NCBI GenBank assembly: GCA_005787665.1
Contig: SYAB01000157.1
Coordinates: forward strand, 1-6,013
Source: Actinomycetota bacterium
GTDB taxonomy: Bacteria; Actinomycetota; Actinomycetes; Mycobacteriales; Mycobacteriaceae
Reading direction: 5' to 3'
Length of the DNA: 6,013 bases
In this document: piece after piece, positions 1-6,013 of the stretch
Numbering within the stretch: the first letter of the stretch is position 1
Layout of the letters: each line of letters opens with the position of its first letter
Translations under genes and position numbers: made by a program
Notes under the pieces: generated by a model
What the model saw: the letters and a program-made list of their open reading frames with translations, nothing else
What the model was told of the DNA's origin: nothing
The model's database searches: none

Positions 1-489
1 AACGGCATCGTGCACGTCACGGCCAAGGACAAGGGCACCGGTAAGGAGAACACGATCAAAATCCAGGAAGGCTCCGGCATTTCCAAGGAAGAGATCGACC
101 GGATGATCAAAGATGCCGAGGCACATGCCGACGAGGACCGCAAGCGCCGCGAGGAGGCCGACGTCCGCAACCAGGCGGAATCGCTGGTCTACCAGACGGA
201 GAAGTTCGTCGCAGAACAGCGTGGCGCCGAGGGCGGGTCAAAGGTTCCCGAGGACACTCTGACCAAGGTCGATACGGCGATCGCCGACGCCAAGACCGCG
301 CTGAACGGCTCGGACATCGGGGCGATCAAGTCCGCGATGGAGAAGCTGGGTGTGGAGTCGCAGGCTCTCGGCCAGGCGATCTACGAGGCCGCCCAGGCCG
401 AGCAGAGCGCGGGCGGCGCCGCGGGCGGCGCCGGGGCGGACGATGTCGTGGATGCCGAGGTCGTCGAGGACGATCAGGAGCAGAAGTGA
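1..489 (+). CDS. dnaK: Chaperone DnaK (Hsp70), C-terminal part, 5' end outside window
   Basis: Hsp70 chaperone; binds unfolded peptides in an ATP-driven cycle in the cytosol with DnaJ and GrpE. Only the last 162 residues are present; the reading frame is open from base 1, so the GTG at base 10 is not a real start. Residues 1-22 ([16 protein letters not shown]) are the last strands of the beta substrate-binding domain and match the E. coli NGILHVSAKDK segment. Residues 25-130 are the helical lid, including the conserved [23 protein letters not shown] stretch at 30-52 in part. Residues 135-162 are a disordered Ala/Gly then acidic tail ending in the Hsp70-typical [12 protein letters not shown]. 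The nucleotide-binding domain is missing only because of the window edge. The stop overlaps the grpE start by 4 bases (GTGA), so the two are translationally coupled. Family assignment is secure; the exact paralogue is supported by the grpE-dnaJ-hspR context. Confidence 0.97.
   Translation, partial: NGIVHVTAKDKGTGKENTIKIQEGSGISKEEIDRMIKDAEAHADEDRKRREEADVRNQAESLVYQTEKFVAEQRGAEGGSKVPEDTLTKVDTAIADAKTALNGSDIGAIKSAMEKLGVESQALGQAIYEAAQAEQSAGGAAGGAGADDVVDAEVVEDDQEQK
409..432 (+). repeat. 12-bp perfect tandem duplication in the dnaK tail
   Basis: Two identical in-frame copies of GCGGGCGGCGCC (409-420 and 421-432) encode AGGA-AGGA at residues 137-144 of the visible DnaK fragment. They lie in the disordered linker between the lid helices and the acidic DDVVDAEVV tail, where Hsp70 length varies freely. 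This is probably a simple slippage duplication with no specific function. Confidence 0.85.
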
Positions 490-1100
490 CCTATCCGGAC
501 GGCCGCGACGAACCGGTGACGTTCACCGACAAGCGGCGCATCGACCCGCAGACCGGTGAGGTGCGCGAAGCTGCCGGAGGTGCCGCCCCTGCTGGGGCGG
601 CACCAGGGGTCCCCGTCGGCTCGGAGCAGGCGGACAAGGTCGCCGAACTCACCGCGGATCTGCAGCGGGTTCAGGCCGATTTCGCCAACTACCGCAAACG
701 CGCACTGCGCGACCAGGAGGCGGCCGGCGAGCGCGCCAAAGCGGTTGTGGTCAGCCAGCTGCTGCCGGTGCTCGACGACCTCGACCGGGCCCGTAGCCAC
801 GGCGATCTCGACTCCGGCCCGCTGAAGTCGGTGGCCGACAAACTGGCTGCCGCTCTCGCCGGGCTGGGCGTGGTGGCCTTCGGCGTGACCGGCGAGGAGT
901 TCGACCCCTCGCTGCACGAGGCCGTGCAGCACGAGGGCGAGGGTTCCAGGCCGCTGATCGGACACGTCATGCGTCAGGGTTACCGGCTCGGCGACCAGGT
1001 GCTGCGGCATGCGCTGGTCGGGGTCGTCGACACCATCGACGGCGCCGACACGCCCGCAGACGACGGGCAGGCGGGCCCGCACACCGCAGAATCGGATTAG
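486..1100 (+). CDS. grpE: Nucleotide exchange factor GrpE (DnaK co-chaperone)
   Basis: GrpE is the cytosolic homodimeric factor that releases ADP from DnaK and so resets the chaperone cycle. The 204-residue protein has a disordered N-terminus (1-48) with the actinobacterial [12 protein letters not shown] segment. A long coiled-coil helix follows (about 50-90, [23 protein letters not shown]), then the helix-bundle region (about 90-128), and the beta-wing that contacts DnaK (about 133-181). The wing contains the GrpE signature [14 protein letters not shown] and the [20 protein letters not shown] core. The start is GTG at 486, chosen because AGGAG at 476-480 sits 5 bases upstream and the start overlaps the dnaK stop by 4 bases. 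The tail after the wing is only about 23 residues, shorter than I recall for M. tuberculosis GrpE (about 235 residues in total). It belongs to the heat-shock operon, so HspR control from upstream of dnaK is expected. Identification is very secure. Confidence 0.97.
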   Translation: MTYPDGRDEPVTFTDKRRIDPQTGEVREAAGGAAPAGAAPGVPVGSEQADKVAELTADLQRVQADFANYRKRALRDQEAAGERAKAVVVSQLLPVLDDLDRARSHGDLDSGPLKSVADKLAAALAGLGVVAFGVTGEEFDPSLHEAVQHEGEGSRPLIGHVMRQGYRLGDQVLRHALVGVVDTIDGADTPADDGQAGPHTAESD

Positions 1101-1108
1101 CGAGGGTG

Positions 1109-1117
1109 AGGAGGTGA
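1109..1117 (+). promoter_or_regulatory. Strong Shine-Dalgarno site for dnaJ1
   Basis: AGGAGGTGA is a 9-base uninterrupted match to the anti-Shine-Dalgarno end of 16S rRNA, 6 bases before the ATG at 1124. It lies in the only real gap (23 bases) within the chaperone operon and fixes the dnaJ1 start. The neighbouring genes rely on shorter sites or on stop/start overlap. Confidence 0.9.
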
Positions 1118-1123
1118 CGCCAG

Positions 1124-2317
1124 ATGGTTCAACGGGAATGGGTTGAGAAGGATTTCTACAAGGTGCTCGGCGTCTCCTCTGACGCCGATGACGCCCAGAT
1201 CAAGCGGGTGGCCAAGAAGCTGCTCGCTGAGAACCACCCGGACCGCAACCCCAACAACCCTGCGGCCGAGGAACGGTACAAGGAGGTCGGTGAGGCCAGG
1301 GACGTCCTGACCGATCCGGCCAAGCGCAAGGAGTACGACGAGACCCGCCGGATGTTCGCCTCCGGTGGCTTCGGGCGCCGGTTCGGTGGCGGTGGCGGCG
1401 CTGGGGGCGGCGGCTTCAGCGGCTACGACGACGGCAGCGGCGGTTTCAACCTCAACGATCTGTTCGGCCAGGCCGGACAGGACGGCGGGGCGAACATCGG
1501 CGATCTCTTCGGTGGGCTCTTCGGCCGGGGCGGTGCGCAACCGCGCACCAGCCGGCCCCGCCGCGGAAAGGACCTGGAGACCGAGACCGAGCTGGACTTC
1601 CTGGAAGCCACCAAGGGTGTGGCGATGCCGCTGCGGCTCACCAGCCCGGCGCCGTGCACCAACTGTCACGGCAGCGGTGCGCGTCCGGGCACCAGCCCCA
1701 AGGTGTGCGCCAGCTGTAACGGCTCCGGGATGATCAATCGCAATCAGGGCGCTTTCGGCTTCTCCGAGCCCTGCACCGACTGCCGGGGCAGTGGCTCGAT
1801 CATCGAGCACCCCTGCGAGGAGTGCCGCGGTACCGGTGTGACCACCCGCACCCGCACCATCAACGTGCGTATCCCCCCGGGCGTGGAGGACGGCCAGCGG
1901 ATTCGGTTGGCGGGTCAGGGGGAAGCCGGGTTGAGGGGCGCGCCCTCGGGTGACCTCTACGTCACCGTGCACGTCCGCGCCGACAAGGTGTTCGGCCGCG
2001 ACGGCGACGACCTCACCGTCGCCGTTCCGGTGAGCTTCACCGAATTGGCCTTGGGCACAACACTTTCGGTTCCCACCCTGGACGGCAAGGTGGGGGTCAA
2101 AGTGCCCAAGGGCACCGCCGACGGCAGGATCCTGCGGGTTCGGGGCCGCGGAGTGCCCAAGCGCAGCGGCGGAGCCGGGGACCTGCTGGTCACGGTGAAG
2201 GTCGCGGTGCCGCCGACCCTGGAGGGTCAGGCGCTGGAGGCGTTGGAGGCCTACGCCGCAGCGGAGAAGGCCAGCGGCTTCGACCCGCGCGCGGGCTGGG
2301 CGGGCAACCGGCCATGA
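1124..2317 (+). CDS. dnaJ1: Chaperone DnaJ, mycobacterial DnaJ1 type
   Basis: Hsp40 co-chaperone that delivers clients to DnaK and stimulates its ATPase. All domains of a class A DnaJ are present in 397 residues. The J-domain is about 10-75, with HPD at 38-40. The Gly/Phe-rich region is about 77-145, with a polyglycine stretch and NLNDLFG / [11 protein letters not shown] motifs. The zinc domain has four CXXCXGXG repeats with cysteines at 178/181, 195/198, 217/220 and 231/234. The C-terminal client-binding beta domains run from about 245 to 370. Cysteine spacing is intact, so both zinc centres should form. The start is fixed by the 9-base Shine-Dalgarno match. The stop overlaps the hspR start by 4 bases (ATGA). 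One oddity: helix II of the J-domain reads [15 protein letters not shown], with Ala30 where most DnaJ proteins have a tyrosine that contacts DnaK. The operon context distinguishes this copy from the second mycobacterial DnaJ, which lies elsewhere. Confidence 0.97.
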   Translation: MVQREWVEKDFYKVLGVSSDADDAQIKRVAKKLLAENHPDRNPNNPAAEERYKEVGEARDVLTDPAKRKEYDETRRMFASGGFGRRFGGGGGAGGGGFSGYDDGSGGFNLNDLFGQAGQDGGANIGDLFGGLFGRGGAQPRTSRPRRGKDLETETELDFLEATKGVAMPLRLTSPAPCTNCHGSGARPGTSPKVCASCNGSGMINRNQGAFGFSEPCTDCRGSGSIIEHPCEECRGTGVTTRTRTINVRIPPGVEDGQRIRLAGQGEAGLRGAPSGDLYVTVHVRADKVFGRDGDDLTVAVPVSFTELALGTTLSVPTLDGKVGVKVPKGTADGRILRVRGRGVPKRSGGAGDLLVTVKVAVPPTLEGQALEALEAYAAAEKASGFDPRAGWAGNRP

Positions 2318-2688
2318 TCGCGGCCGGCGAGCCCCGGGACGGCCGGACCTTCCTGATCTCGGTCGCCGCTGAGCTCGCCGGCATGCACGCCCAGACACTG
2401 CGGACCTATGACCGTCTCGGTCTGGTCAGCCCGCAGCGCAGTGCCGGCGGCGGGCGGCGCTACTCCGAGCGTGATGTCGAGTTGCTGCGCGAGATTCAAC
2501 GGCTGTCCCAGGACGAGGGGGTCAACCTCGCCGGGATCAAACGGATCATCGAGCTGACCAACCACGTCGAGGCGCTGCAGTCCCGGATCACCGAAATGTC
2601 TGCGGAGTTGGCCCGCTCGAAGCCCCGCCGCGACCTGGCGGTGGTGCCCAAGAGCACGGCCGTCGTGGTCTGGAAACCCCGCCGCTGA
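2314..2688 (+). CDS. hspR: Heat-shock repressor HspR, MerR family
   Basis: HspR is a DNA-binding repressor which, in Streptomyces and M. tuberculosis, binds HAIR inverted repeats (CTTGAGT-N7-ACTCAAG) upstream of dnaK, with DnaK as co-repressor. Chaperone titration by unfolded protein then derepresses the operon. The 124-residue protein has a MerR winged helix-turn-helix at about 12-80, with [23 protein letters not shown] at 18-40 in part, the wing [14 protein letters not shown], and the HspR-typical [19 protein letters not shown] short coiled-coil dimerisation helix follows at about 80-102. The C-terminus [13 protein letters not shown] is conserved in mycobacterial HspR. The start ATG overlaps the dnaJ1 stop by 4 bases and has no clear Shine-Dalgarno site of its own, which implies translational coupling. 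It is the last gene of the operon, with a strong hairpin right behind it. No HAIR site is visible in the window; the one expected lies upstream of the visible dnaK fragment. Confidence 0.96.
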   Translation: MIAAGEPRDGRTFLISVAAELAGMHAQTLRTYDRLGLVSPQRSAGGGRRYSERDVELLREIQRLSQDEGVNLAGIKRIIELTNHVEALQSRITEMSAELARSKPRRDLAVVPKSTAVVVWKPRR

Positions 2689-2692
2689 CCGC

Positions 2693-2750
2693 CGAACAGA
2701 CACAAAAGTCCCCGACACGCCGGGCGTGCGGGGACTTTTGCGTCTGTTCG
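2693..2750. terminator. Bidirectional terminator hairpin between convergent operons
   Basis: A long inverted repeat fills most of the 67-base gap between the hspR stop and the stop of the convergent epimerase gene. The arms 2693-2714 and 2729-2750 are 22 bases each and pair throughout except A2702 opposite C2741. In minus-strand RNA that pair becomes a G-U wobble. An inner stem CACGC/GCGTG (2716-2720, 2724-2728) closes on a CGG loop with A2715 bulged. The GC-rich core GTCCCCG/CGGGGAC is flanked by AAAA on the left and TTTT on the right, so either transcript ends its core stem with a U run. The U run is short (4) and is itself base-paired, so it is not a textbook terminator. Position and symmetry make two-way termination the best reading. 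Confidence 0.85.
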
Positions 2751-2755
2751 CGGGG

Positions 2756-3685
2756 TCAGGCGACCCGGATGGTGAACGTCGCGCTGGCCGGCCGGCCAGG
2801 CACCGCGACGCTGTAGCCGCCCTTGCGCAGGGCGTTGGTCGGTGCGGTCATCGGCTCGATGCCCACGACGTCGTCGTTGCCGGGGGCGAAGATCTGCACG
2901 GCCGGGAAGCCGTGCTCGAAGATGACCTCGATGCGGCGGTCTCCGCCGGACAACGCGAACTTGCCGCCCTGGGGCACCTCGTCGAACCCGTCGTCGAAGG
3001 TGCGGTCGCCGAGCAACTCGGACCTGGCCGGCCACTCCTCGTGGGTTCCAGTCGGGATCCCCCAATGGTCCACCGGCAGGTGTCGCAGCGGTGGGGTCTC
3101 CAGCAGCCACTCCGAGCGCGGCACGTCCGGGATCGTGAGATAGGGATGGAAGCCGAAACACAGCGGCACCGAAGCCGATGTGGTCGGCGTGACCGTCGTC
3201 TCGACCGTCAGGGCGTTGTTGGCCACGGTGATGTCGAGGGTCACCACATGCGGGAACGGGAAGCTGGTCAGCAGACGCGGCTGGCCGCCGTAATCGAGGT
3301 CGGCGGTCAACCGGTTGTCGGCGAGCTGCTTGACCAGCCAGCCGGGGTACGCGGCCAGGACCCCGTGGATGACCAGCCCGTGCTCGTCGGACCGGACTCC
3401 GCCGACACCCGGGGTCAGCGTCACCGCACCGCCGTCGACTCCGTAGCCGTTGGCGCTCAACCGGTTAGCCCACGGGTAGAGGATCGGGATACCCATGGTC
3501 TTGCCGGTGGTCAGATAGGCGTTGAGGCCACGCCGCTGACCGAGCAGTTCCACGCCACCGTCGGAGAGCGATGTGCACACCATTCCCGCGGACGGAACGA
3601 AGGTGGCGGTGAGCGCCGACGACGGATCCTTCAGGGTGATCGAGGGCAGCTGAGCCATCGTCGGATTGTGCCATGGATGACCCAT
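2756..3685 (-). CDS. Aldose 1-epimerase family protein (GalM-like)
   Basis: Member of the aldose 1-epimerase (mutarotase, COG2017-type) superfamily, which interconverts alpha and beta anomers of sugars using a His/Glu pair on a beta-sandwich fold. The 309-residue protein has the expected motifs in order: PSAGMVCTSL (31-40), PILYPWANRL with Arg75 (67-76), IHG with His107, FGFHPY with His180, and GIEPMTAPTNAL with Glu277, the likely general base. There is no signal peptide, so it is cytosolic. Two starts are possible: ATG at 3685 and ATG at 3658 (MAQLPSITL...). The shorter form fits better, because the extra GHPWHNPT residues do not look like a family N-terminus; neither ATG has a clear Shine-Dalgarno site. 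It is 21 bases downstream of the ACP gene and probably co-transcribed. The sugar substrate cannot be deduced, and many such proteins are not true galactose mutarotases. The opposite-strand open frame over the same bases has no recognisable motif. Confidence 0.88.
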   Translation of the reverse strand: MGHPWHNPTMAQLPSITLKDPSSALTATFVPSAGMVCTSLSDGGVELLGQRRGLNAYLTTGKTMGIPILYPWANRLSANGYGVDGGAVTLTPGVGGVRSDEHGLVIHGVLAAYPGWLVKQLADNRLTADLDYGGQPRLLTSFPFPHVVTLDITVANNALTVETTVTPTTSASVPLCFGFHPYLTIPDVPRSEWLLETPPLRHLPVDHWGIPTGTHEEWPARSELLGDRTFDDGFDEVPQGGKFALSGGDRRIEVIFEHGFPAVQIFAPGNDDVVGIEPMTAPTNALRKGGYSVAVPGRPASATFTIRVA

Positions 3686-3706
3686 CGTTGACCAAGCCGC
3701 CGAATC

Positions 3707-3946
3707 TCAGCGGTGCTGGTCGATATAGGTGGTCAGGTCGTCGATGGTGCGCAGCGAGGCGTACTGGGATTCGGGGATGTCGACCTCGAAACGCTTGTGC
3801 AATCGGACCAGGAAGTTGAGCCAGTCCATCGAGTCCAGATCGACCTGATCGCGCAGCAGTTCGGTGTCGGACAGGTCGGCCTCGTCGATCTCCGGTGCGA
3901 TGTCGATCAGCTCCGCGATCACGCCGGCCCGGGTGTCGGTACTCAT
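3707..3946 (-). CDS. Stand-alone acyl carrier protein
   Basis: A 79-residue acidic, helical protein of the acyl carrier / phosphopantetheine-binding family. The attachment site is the DLDSMDW motif, with Ser39 as the predicted 4'-phosphopantetheine serine. It is preceded by the usual helix I (AGVIAELIDIAPEI) and followed by the helix II/III pattern NFLVRLHKRFEVDIPESQYASLRTIDDL (within 44-71). The ATG at 3946 is supported by AGGAGA 5-10 bases upstream and by the length typical of free ACPs. It starts 10 bases after the E2 stop and ends 21 bases before the epimerase gene, so it is surely in the same transcript. It is not obviously the housekeeping fatty-acid synthase II ACP (AcpM in mycobacteria), which is longer and sits with the kas genes. 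No ketosynthase, ligase or phosphopantetheinyl transferase is visible nearby. Its acyl cargo is unknown; the adjacent 2-oxoacid dehydrogenase suggests a short acyl group (inference). Confidence 0.93.
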   Translation of the reverse strand: MSTDTRAGVIAELIDIAPEIDEADLSDTELLRDQVDLDSMDWLNFLVRLHKRFEVDIPESQYASLRTIDDLTTYIDQHR

Positions 3947-3950
3947 GTCA

Positions 3951-3956
3951 TCTCCT
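3951..3956 (-). promoter_or_regulatory. Shine-Dalgarno site for the ACP gene
   Basis: On the minus strand AGGAGA lies 4 bases before the ATG at 3946, inside the 10-base gap after the E2 stop codon. It is the clearest ribosome binding site among the minus-strand genes and supports independent, efficient translation of the ACP. Confidence 0.75.
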
Positions 3957-5195
3957 TCAGAGGTCCTGCGGCTGCTGCAACAGCCGGTTGATCTCGGCCA
4001 GGAACAGCGCCCCCCGGGCGCCGTCGCTGGCCCGGTGGTCGGCGGCCAGGCTGGCCGCCACGGTGGTGGCGATCCGGATGCCGCCGTCCACCACGATCAC
4101 CCGCTGGGCCGGCCTGCCGAACCCGACGATGGCGACCTGAGGCGGGTAGATGACACCGAAGACCGAGTCGACGCCCTTGTCTCCGAGGTTGGTGAGGGTG
4201 ATGGTGGGGTCGGACATCTCCGAACTGCGTAGCGAACCGGCCCGGGCACGGGCCACCAGATCGGTGAGGTCGGCCATCAGTTCGGCCAGCGTCTTCTCCG
4301 AGACGTCGTGGATCGCCGGGGCCACCAGCCCGCCGCCGCGCAGCGAGATCGCCACCCCGACGTGCTGGCCGGAGGCCGGTGCGAATCCGTCATCGCGCCA
4401 GAAACCGTTGAACTCAGGGAACTTTCGGGCCGCCAGGCCGACGGCCTTGAGATGAAGAACCGCCGGAAGTACCCGTTCGGTGATGGGCCGGCCGGCGTTC
4501 TGCTCGGTCAGCCAGTTCAGCGCGGCATCCAGGACGATCTCGTCGCCCAGGTAATAGTGCGGGATCTCCCGCTTTGACCGGCTCATCGCCGCGGCGATCG
4601 ACGCCCGCATGGCGGCGCCGCGCTGGCGGGCCCTCTCCGCCGCGGATGTGGGTTCGGCGGTGCCGGCCGGCGTCGGTGCGATCGGCGTCGGTGCGATCGG
4701 CTTGGGTGCCTCGTGATGGGCGGTGGCCGCCGCGTGCTCGACATCGTGCAGGGTGATGGCCCCCTGCGGACCGGTCCCGGTGAGGGCCTTCAGGTCCACC
4801 CCCAGCGAGGCGGCGGTGCGCCGCGCCACCGGGGAAACCCACAGCCGGTGCCCGATCGGGGCGGCGGGCGGGGCAGGAGCAGGGCCGGGGGCCGGTCCGG
4901 CGGCTGTCGGTTCCGGAGCGCTCGCCTCGGCCGGCCGCGTTGCGACGCCGGGGGTCTCGCCGGGCTCCAGCAGAGTGGCCAGCGGGGTGCCGACTGCCAC
5001 CGTCTGCCCGACCGGCACCAGCAGTTCGCCGACGACCCCGTCGTGCCAGCACTCGATCTCCACAGCGGCTTTGGTGGTTTCGACGACGGCGACGATCTGT
5101 CCGCGGGTGACGGTGTCACCAGGTGCGACCATCCACTCGTTGAGCATTCCCTCGTCCATATCGGCGCCGAGGGCGGGCATCGTGAACTCGATCAT
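3957..5195 (-). CDS. 2-oxoacid dehydrogenase E2 (lipoyl dihydrolipoamide acyltransferase)
   Basis: Core component of a pyruvate / branched-chain / acetoin-type dehydrogenase complex. Its swinging lipoyl arm takes the acyl group from E1, and the C-terminal domain transfers it to CoA. Domains in the 412 residues: one lipoyl domain (1-77) with the lipoylation site VETTKAAVE at Lys42; a Pro/Ala linker (78-116); a peripheral subunit-binding domain (about 118-155, [16 protein letters not shown]...[11 protein letters not shown]); a second Pro-rich linker (156-182) with a doubled PIAPT unit; and the catalytic domain (about 185-410). The active site motif is ADHRASDG, with His387 and Asp391. All catalytic parts are intact. 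The ATG at 5195 overlaps the E1 beta stop by 4 bases (ATGA), with only a weak upstream purine run, so translation is probably coupled. The acyl substrate cannot be told from sequence by eye. E3 (dihydrolipoamide dehydrogenase) is not in the window and may be shared. A stand-alone ACP follows directly. Confidence 0.93.
   Translation of the reverse strand: MIEFTMPALGADMDEGMLNEWMVAPGDTVTRGQIVAVVETTKAAVEIECWHDGVVGELLVPVGQTVAVGTPLATLLEPGETPGVATRPAEASAPEPTAAGPAPGPAPAPPAAPIGHRLWVSPVARRTAASLGVDLKALTGTGPQGAITLHDVEHAAATAHHEAPKPIAPTPIAPTPAGTAEPTSAAERARQRGAAMRASIAAAMSRSKREIPHYYLGDEIVLDAALNWLTEQNAGRPITERVLPAVLHLKAVGLAARKFPEFNGFWRDDGFAPASGQHVGVAISLRGGGLVAPAIHDVSEKTLAELMADLTDLVARARAGSLRSSEMSDPTITLTNLGDKGVDSVFGVIYPPQVAIVGFGRPAQRVIVVDGGIRIATTVAASLAADHRASDGARGALFLAEINRLLQQPQDL
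4671..4700 (-). repeat. 15-bp perfect tandem repeat in the E2 interdomain linker
   Basis: Two identical 15-base copies (4671-4685 and 4686-4700) encode the repeated five-residue unit PIAPT within [12 protein letters not shown] of E2, about residues 165-176. The repeat lies in the flexible Pro/Ala linker between the subunit-binding and catalytic domains. Such linkers set the reach of the lipoyl arm and tolerate length change, so copy number may vary between strains. Confidence 0.85.
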
Positions 5196-6013
5196 GCCGG
5201 GTGACCAGCCTCGCCGAACAACCCGCGCACCGCGGCGACGATCTTCTCCGGCTGCGGCAGCGCCGCCTGCTCAAGGTGTTTGGCGTAGGGGATCGGCACC
5301 TCCACCGTGCAGACCCGGGCGATCGGGGCGTCGAGTTCATAGAAGGCCTGCTCGACGATGCGGGCGCTGATCTCCGCCGCCAGGCTGCCGGTGTGCCACG
5401 CCTCGTCGACCACTACCACCCGGTGGGTCTTGCGCACCGACGCCATGATCGTCGCGTCGTCCAGCGGACGCAGCACCCGCAGGTCGATCACCTCGCACCC
5501 GATCCCGGCGGCGGCCAGTTGCTCGGCGGCGTCGAGGGCCTTGGGTACGCACCCGCCGTAGGCGATCAGGGTCACGTCGTCGCCGGTGCGGCGCAGTGCG
5601 GCCGTGGCGATGTCAGTGGGCACCAGTTCCGCGAGGTCAGCCGCGAGGTTATAGAGGCCGACGTGTTCGAAGACCACCACGGGGTCCGGGCTGTTCATGG
5701 CGGTCCGCAACATGCCGTAGGCGTCGGCCACCGTCGCCGGCGCCAGCACGGTGATACCGGGGATGTGGGCGTACCAGTTCTCCAGGCTGTGCGAGTGCTG
5801 GGCGGCGAGCTGGCGGCCGGCGCCGGTGGCCATACGGATGACGACCGGGACGGAGAACTGCCCGTTGGACATGTGCCGCAGGGCCGAGGCGGTGTTCACG
5901 ATCTGATCTAGCGCGAGCAGGCTGAAGTTCACCGTCATCACCTCGACGATGTGGCGCAGGCCTTTCAGAGCTGCGCCGAAGCCGATGCCCACGAAGCCCA
6001 GCTCCGAGATCGG
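5192..6013 (-). CDS. 2-oxoacid dehydrogenase E1 component, beta subunit (5' end outside window)
   Basis: Beta subunit of the thiamine-diphosphate-dependent E1 heterotetramer that decarboxylates a 2-oxoacid and acylates the E2 lipoyl group. The frame is open to the window edge: the seven codons before the GTG at 5992 read PISELGF. This joins to [13 protein letters not shown], the E1 beta signature normally preceded by more sequence. The gene is therefore cut by the window and 5992 is not its start; 273 residues are visible, and roughly 50-60 N-terminal residues are expected beyond. Visible motifs include [11 protein letters not shown], the [16 protein letters not shown] segment that lies near the active site in this family, VFEHVGLYN, and the C-terminal transketolase domain with [12 protein letters not shown] and [16 protein letters not shown]. 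The stop overlaps the E2 start by 4 bases. An E1 alpha gene is expected immediately upstream, beyond 6013. Pyruvate, acetoin and branched-chain substrates all remain possible. Confidence 0.94.
   Translation of the reverse strand, partial: PISELGFVGIGFGAALKGLRHIVEVMTVNFSLLALDQIVNTASALRHMSNGQFSVPVVIRMATGAGRQLAAQHSHSLENWYAHIPGITVLAPATVADAYGMLRTAMNSPDPVVVFEHVGLYNLAADLAELVPTDIATAALRRTGDDVTLIAYGGCVPKALDAAEQLAAAGIGCEVIDLRVLRPLDDATIMASVRKTHRVVVVDEAWHTGSLAAEISARIVEQAFYELDAPIARVCTVEVPIPYAKHLEQAALPQPEKIVAAVRGLFGEAGHPA

Noticed and set aside
1384..1415. A GGC/GGT-rich run that could be read as a simple repeat.
   Set aside because: It encodes the normal Gly-rich part of the DnaJ G/F region and is not a regular DNA repeat.
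1097..2398. A 433-codon open frame on the minus strand opposite dnaJ1.
   Set aside because: It mirrors dnaJ1, whose J-domain, zinc repeats and ribosome site are unmistakable. Long antisense frames are usual in GC-rich genes, and its product is low-complexity Arg/Ala/Gly-rich with no known motif.
2726..3691. A 321-codon open frame on the plus strand opposite the epimerase gene, slightly longer than that gene.
   Set aside because: The minus-strand frame carries the ordered epimerase motifs with His107, His180 and Glu277, while the plus-strand product is Arg/Gly/Val-rich without a recognisable domain. It would also start inside the terminator hairpin.
4443..4455. CTTGAGA near 4445, resembling half of an HspR HAIR operator.
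   Set aside because: The matching ACTCAAG half at the right spacing is absent, and the site lies inside the E2 coding sequence. It is a chance match.
4713..5370. Plus-strand open frames opposite the E2 gene.
   Set aside because: They are shadows of the Pro/Ala-rich linker and lipoyl domain coding sequence. They have no ribosome site or domain, and they overlap a complete E2.
5990..5992. GTG as the start codon of the E1 beta gene.
   Set aside because: The frame stays open to the window edge, and the preceding codons PISELGF belong to the conserved E1 beta core, so the true start lies beyond base 6013.

Overview
This window looks like chromosomal DNA from a high-GC actinobacterium, most likely a Mycobacterium or Mycolicibacterium. 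Nearly every codon ends in G or C. The gene order dnaK-grpE-dnaJ1-hspR is the actinobacterial heat-shock operon. The GrpE, DnaJ and HspR proteins read very much like their mycobacterial homologues, for example the DDVVDAEVV tail of DnaK, the [12 protein letters not shown] start of GrpE and the VVWKPRR end of HspR. The species cannot be fixed from the sequence alone.

Layout. Bases 1-2688 (+ strand) carry the last 162 residues of DnaK, then complete grpE, dnaJ1 and hspR, packed as one operon with 4-base overlaps at dnaK/grpE and dnaJ1/hspR and a 23-base gap holding a very strong ribosome binding site before dnaJ1. Bases 2689-2755 are a short convergent intergenic region almost filled by a long hairpin that can act as a terminator in both directions. 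Bases 2756-6013 (- strand) carry, in transcription order from the right edge, a 2-oxoacid dehydrogenase E1 beta subunit (5' end outside the window), a lipoyl-bearing E2 acyltransferase, a stand-alone acyl carrier protein (ACP), and an aldose 1-epimerase-family protein. These four are also tightly packed: a 4-base overlap, then gaps of 10 and 21 bases.

How the genes work together. DnaK, its co-chaperone DnaJ1 and nucleotide exchange factor GrpE form the Hsp70 folding machine. HspR is the MerR-type repressor that in related bacteria shuts off this same operon, with DnaK as co-repressor; its operator would lie upstream of dnaK, outside the window. On the other strand, E1 beta (with an E1 alpha expected just outside the window) would decarboxylate a 2-oxoacid and pass the acyl group to the E2 lipoyl arm. 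E2 normally gives it to CoA. The ACP directly after E2, translated from its own good ribosome binding site, raises the possibility that the acyl group ends up on, or is used with, an ACP thioester. That is inference, and is the most unusual point in an otherwise ordinary region. No mobile elements, CRISPR arrays, RNA genes or geneless stretches above 300 bases were seen.
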